A program made the translations under genes and the position numbers. From Roseomonas xinghualingensis (GTDB lineage: Bacteria; Pseudomonadota; Alphaproteobacteria; Acetobacterales; Acetobacteraceae): a stretch of 64,000 nt of DNA. The notes under the pieces are model-generated. The model had not been told where the DNA came from, made no database searches, and saw only the letters and a program-made list of their open reading frames with translations. Location: positions 62,001 to 126,000 of the forward strand of contig NZ_JAOXLP010000012.1 in NCBI RefSeq assembly GCF_025791835.1, given 5' to 3'. Shown in pieces: positions 61,995-64,000 of the stretch (position 1 is its first letter; the number at the start of each line of letters is the position of its first letter).

Positions 61995-62717
61995 CTATGC
62001 GCCGAGCATTCGTGCCAACGCCAAGAAATCCTCCGCCACCACGTCCCAATCCTCCTCGGGCGCGAGGTCCTTCTCCTGTCCCGGCCCATGCTCCGTCGGG
62101 CGCGGCACGAAGGCGGTGCGCAGCCCGCAGCGCCGTGCGGCCGCCAGGTCCCCATTATGGGCGGCGACGAGGCAGACCTCATCCGGCCGCATCGCCAGCA
62201 CCTCCGCCGTACGCAGATAGGCTTCGGGGGACGGCTTGTAGGCCCGCGCCACCTCGGCACCCAGGATCGCGTCCCAGGGCAGGCCGGCGCTCTTGGCCAT
62301 GTCCGTCATCAGGATGATGTTGCCGTTGGACAGCGGCGCGATGATGTAGCGCGTCTTCAGTCGCGTGAGCCCCGCTACGGAATCCGGCCAGGGATCGAGC
62401 CAGTGCCAGGCGAGGTTCAGCTCGTCCAGCTCCGCCGCGGGCACGCGCGCGGGATCGATGCCGAAATCGGGCAGCACCGCCTCCAGGTTCTCCCGGTGCA
62501 GCACGTCCAGCCGGGTGAAGGCGCGGCGGCCACTGCGGACCTCCTCCATCGCGGGCTGGTAGCGGCGGCGCCAGGCATCGGCGAAGGCGGCGGGATCCGC
62601 CGCACCCACCCCATGACGCGCCAGGAAGGGTGCCGCCTCCCGCGCCACGCCGCTCCGCCAGTCCACCACCGTGCCGAACACGTCGAACACCAGGGCGCGC
62701 ACGCCATCCAAAGCCAT
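61995..62717 (-). CDS. Haloacid dehalogenase, type II
   Basis: A 240-residue HAD-superfamily hydrolase of the L-2-haloacid dehalogenase type. The nucleophile Asp is in LVFDVFGTVVDWRSG, the Ser/Asn site in PLSNGNIIL, and the lysine in ARAYKPSPEAYL; the LVAAHNGDLAAARRCG motif completes the active site. Family members release halide from 2-haloacids. ATG 62717 is used (a TTG at 62732 would overlap htpX). It lies 5 bases from htpX on the same strand. Confidence 0.9.
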   Translation of the reverse strand: MALDGVRALVFDVFGTVVDWRSGVAREAAPFLARHGVGAADPAAFADAWRRRYQPAMEEVRSGRRAFTRLDVLHRENLEAVLPDFGIDPARVPAAELDELNLAWHWLDPWPDSVAGLTRLKTRYIIAPLSNGNIILMTDMAKSAGLPWDAILGAEVARAYKPSPEAYLRTAEVLAMRPDEVCLVAAHNGDLAAARRCGLRTAFVPRPTEHGPGQEKDLAPEEDWDVVAEDFLALARMLGA

Positions 62718-62722
62718 CGGTT

Positions 62723-63640
62723 TCAACCCCAAGGTCCGCGGCTGCGGCGCGTGGACCGCTCCCAGGGCCGCCCCGCGGTGCCACCGGAGAATGCCGGTCC
62801 ATTCGCCGGCATTCCACCCGCCATCTGCATCAGCGCCATCACCCGGTTCTGCGTGCTCGGATGGGTGGAGAAAAGATTGTCCATCCGCGCGCCCGAAAGC
62901 GGGTTGATGATGAAGAGATGCGCGGTGCCCGGATTCGCCTCGGCATGGTGATTCACATAGGCATGGCGCCCAGCCTCCAGCCGCTGCAACGCATTCGCCA
63001 GCCCCAGCGGGCTGCCCGCGATCTGCGCGCCCAGCCGGTCCGCGTCGTATTCGCGGGAACGGCTGATCGCCATCTGCACCAGCATCGCCGCGAGCGGCGC
63101 CAGGATCATCATCAGCAGCAGGCCGATTCCGCCCAGCGGGTTGTTGCGGTCCCTGTGCCCGAAAAGCCCGCCGAACTGCGCCAGCATGCCGATGGCGCCC
63201 GCCAGGCTGGCGGTGACGGTCATGATGAGCGTGTCGCGGTTGCGGATATGCGCCAGCTCATGCGCGATGACGCCGGCCACCTCCTCCTCCGGCATCATCG
63301 CCAGAAGCCCGGTGTTCACCGCCACCGCCGCATGCTCGGGGGAGCGCCCCGTGGCGAAGGCGTTCGGCTGGTCCTCATGGATGAGGTAGAGCGCGGGCAT
63401 GGGCAGCCCCGCCCGCGCGGCCAGTTGCTGCACCATGGCATAGAGCCGCGGGTGATCCGCCGGGCCGATCGGCTGCGCATTGTACATCCGCAGCACCATC
63501 CGGTCGGAGTTCCACCAGGAGTAGAGATTCATCCCGGCAGCCAAGAGGAAGGCGATCACCATCCCCTGCTGCCCTCCCAGCATGAAGCCCACCCCCGCGA
63601 AGAGGGCGGTGAGGCCTGCCATCAGAATGGCGGTGCGCAT
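62723..63640 (-). CDS. htpX: Membrane protease HtpX
   Basis: A 305-residue zinc metalloprotease of the M48 family that degrades misfolded membrane proteins. The metal site is HELAH (His127, Glu128, His131) with third ligand in SREYDAD. Two N-terminal helices and two internal hydrophobic helices fit HtpX topology. ATG 63640 gives the family N-terminus [17 protein letters not shown] 63652 is also in frame. It is divergent from the SdhAF4 gene, with 55 bases between starts. Confidence 0.94.
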   Translation of the reverse strand: MRTAILMAGLTALFAGVGFMLGGQQGMVIAFLLAAGMNLYSWWNSDRMVLRMYNAQPIGPADHPRLYAMVQQLAARAGLPMPALYLIHEDQPNAFATGRSPEHAAVAVNTGLLAMMPEEEVAGVIAHELAHIRNRDTLIMTVTASLAGAIGMLAQFGGLFGHRDRNNPLGGIGLLLMMILAPLAAMLVQMAISRSREYDADRLGAQIAGSPLGLANALQRLEAGRHAYVNHHAEANPGTAHLFIINPLSGARMDNLFSTHPSTQNRVMALMQMAGGMPANGPAFSGGTAGRPWERSTRRSRGPWG

Positions 63641-63695
63641 GATACCGGACACGGCCCCTGTTCCTCCTTGCCTGTTCCAACCCTATTTGGGGCGC

Positions 63696-63863
63696 ATGGC
63701 CGAAAACAACGACACCAAGACCCAACCCGCCCCGCCGGCGCCGCCGCCATCCGATGCGCCCGCCGGAACCCCGCCCAAGCCTGCCGAGATCGGAGGACCG
63801 AAGGGGCCCGAGCCGACCCGGTATGGCGACTGGGAGCGGAAGGGACGCGTCAGCGACTTCTGA
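63696..63863 (+). CDS. SdhAF4-type succinate dehydrogenase assembly factor (DUF1674)
   Basis: A 55-residue protein. After a proline-rich N-terminus it has GGPKGPEPTRYGDWERKGR, the conserved DUF1674/SDHAF4 segment, at the C-terminus. In mitochondria and in bacteria this small factor protects the flavinated SdhA during assembly of succinate dehydrogenase. ATG 63696 is the only start with the short family length; no strong Shine-Dalgarno is visible. It is a single-gene unit closed by a strong terminator. Confidence 0.88.
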   Translation: MAENNDTKTQPAPPAPPPSDAPAGTPPKPAEIGGPKGPEPTRYGDWERKGRVSDF

Positions 63864-63870
63864 GAATGCG

Positions 63871-63906
63871 AAAAGGCCGGGGCGCGGAATCCTTCCCCGG
63901 CCTTTT
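63871..63906. terminator. Two-way rho-independent terminator
   Basis: AAAAGGCCGGGG pairs with CCCCGGCCTTTT across a 12-base loop. A and T ends on both arms give a U-tract on either strand, so it ends both the SdhAF4 gene and the minus-strand glycosyltransferase gene, whose stop codon touches its right arm. Confidence 0.85.
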
Positions 63907-64000
63907 CAAAGCCCCAGCAGATCCAGCGTCCGTTCCACCACCAGGCGCTCGTCGTAAAGCGCGAGCGCCCTCGCCCGGCCGGCCTCGCCCATCCGTGCCC
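63906..64000 (-). CDS. Glycosyltransferase, C-terminal end only
   Basis: The window edge cuts this gene; about 31 codons remain, ending in a stop at 63908-63906. The visible tail, RMGEAGRARALALYDERLVV, is the usual C-terminal helix of GT4-type glycosyltransferases. The acceptor and donor cannot be known from this part. It is convergent with the SdhAF4 gene, sharing the terminator. Confidence 0.65.
   Translation of the reverse strand, partial: ARMGEAGRARALALYDERLVVERTLDLLGL

Overview
The window is gene-dense, strongly GC-rich DNA from an aerobic alphaproteobacterium. The fused BcsA-BcsB cellulose synthase (the AcsAB form known from Komagataeibacter), the many twin-arginine and periplasmic uptake proteins, a Bug-type tricarboxylate receptor and the bacteriophytochrome together suggest Acetobacteraceae, most likely a Roseomonas-like genus. 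That placement is inference: the window has no rRNA or other marker gene. I saw no tRNA, rRNA, insertion sequence, prophage or CRISPR array, so it reads as ordinary chromosome.

Layout. 0-5.7 kb: a small histidine-kinase-like protein, a class A penicillin-binding protein, an M20 amidohydrolase, a lipoprotein cytochrome c and a small membrane protein. 5.8-17.05 kb (minus strand): one tightly overlapping operon for a whole terminal respiratory branch, alternative complex III (actABCDEF), a CtaG-type assembly factor and a caa3 cytochrome oxidase in which subunits I and III are fused. Quinol electrons would pass from ACIII through cytochrome c domains (ActE and the CoxB tail) to oxygen. 17.1-24.6 kb: a peptide/nickel-type ABC importer (dppFDBC) flanked by two paralogous binding proteins, one of them divergent behind a sigma-54-like promoter. 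24.7-40.75 kb: glycogen synthesis and breakdown (glgC, glgA, glgP) followed by a cellulose operon (a proline-rich BcsP/BcsR-like protein, bcsQ, fused bcsAB, bcsC), placing the two glucose-polymer pathways side by side.

40.8-45.2 kb: two luciferase-like flavin oxidoreductases, a tiny exported Gly/Asn/Trp-rich protein, an FKBP prolyl isomerase and a DUF1275 membrane protein whose 3' end overlaps it. 45.4-52.9 kb: a siderophore-iron locus with TonB-dependent receptor, esterase, binding protein, siderophore-interacting reductase, an internally deleted second binding protein, permease and ATPase, with two candidate iron-responsive operators. 52.9-56.2 kb: heme oxygenase and a bacteriophytochrome hybrid kinase; the oxygenase supplies biliverdin, the chromophore of the photoreceptor. 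56.6-60.8 kb: an OpgH-like glucan synthase, an amidohydrolase and a LysR regulator in overlapping array, then an exported hypothetical protein. 60.9-64 kb: a Bug receptor, a haloacid dehalogenase, HtpX, SdhAF4 and the 3' end of a glycosyltransferase.

Start codons recur as ATG, GTG or TTG inside 4-base stop/start overlaps (ATGA, GTGA, TTGA). I used this pattern to trim several open frames whose first in-frame Met lies inside the preceding gene. The best candidates for something undescribed are the Trp-rich exported mini-protein at 43.5 kb, the hairpin with a 13-codon leader-like ORF at 56.4 kb, and the collapsed binding-protein gene at 50.8 kb.
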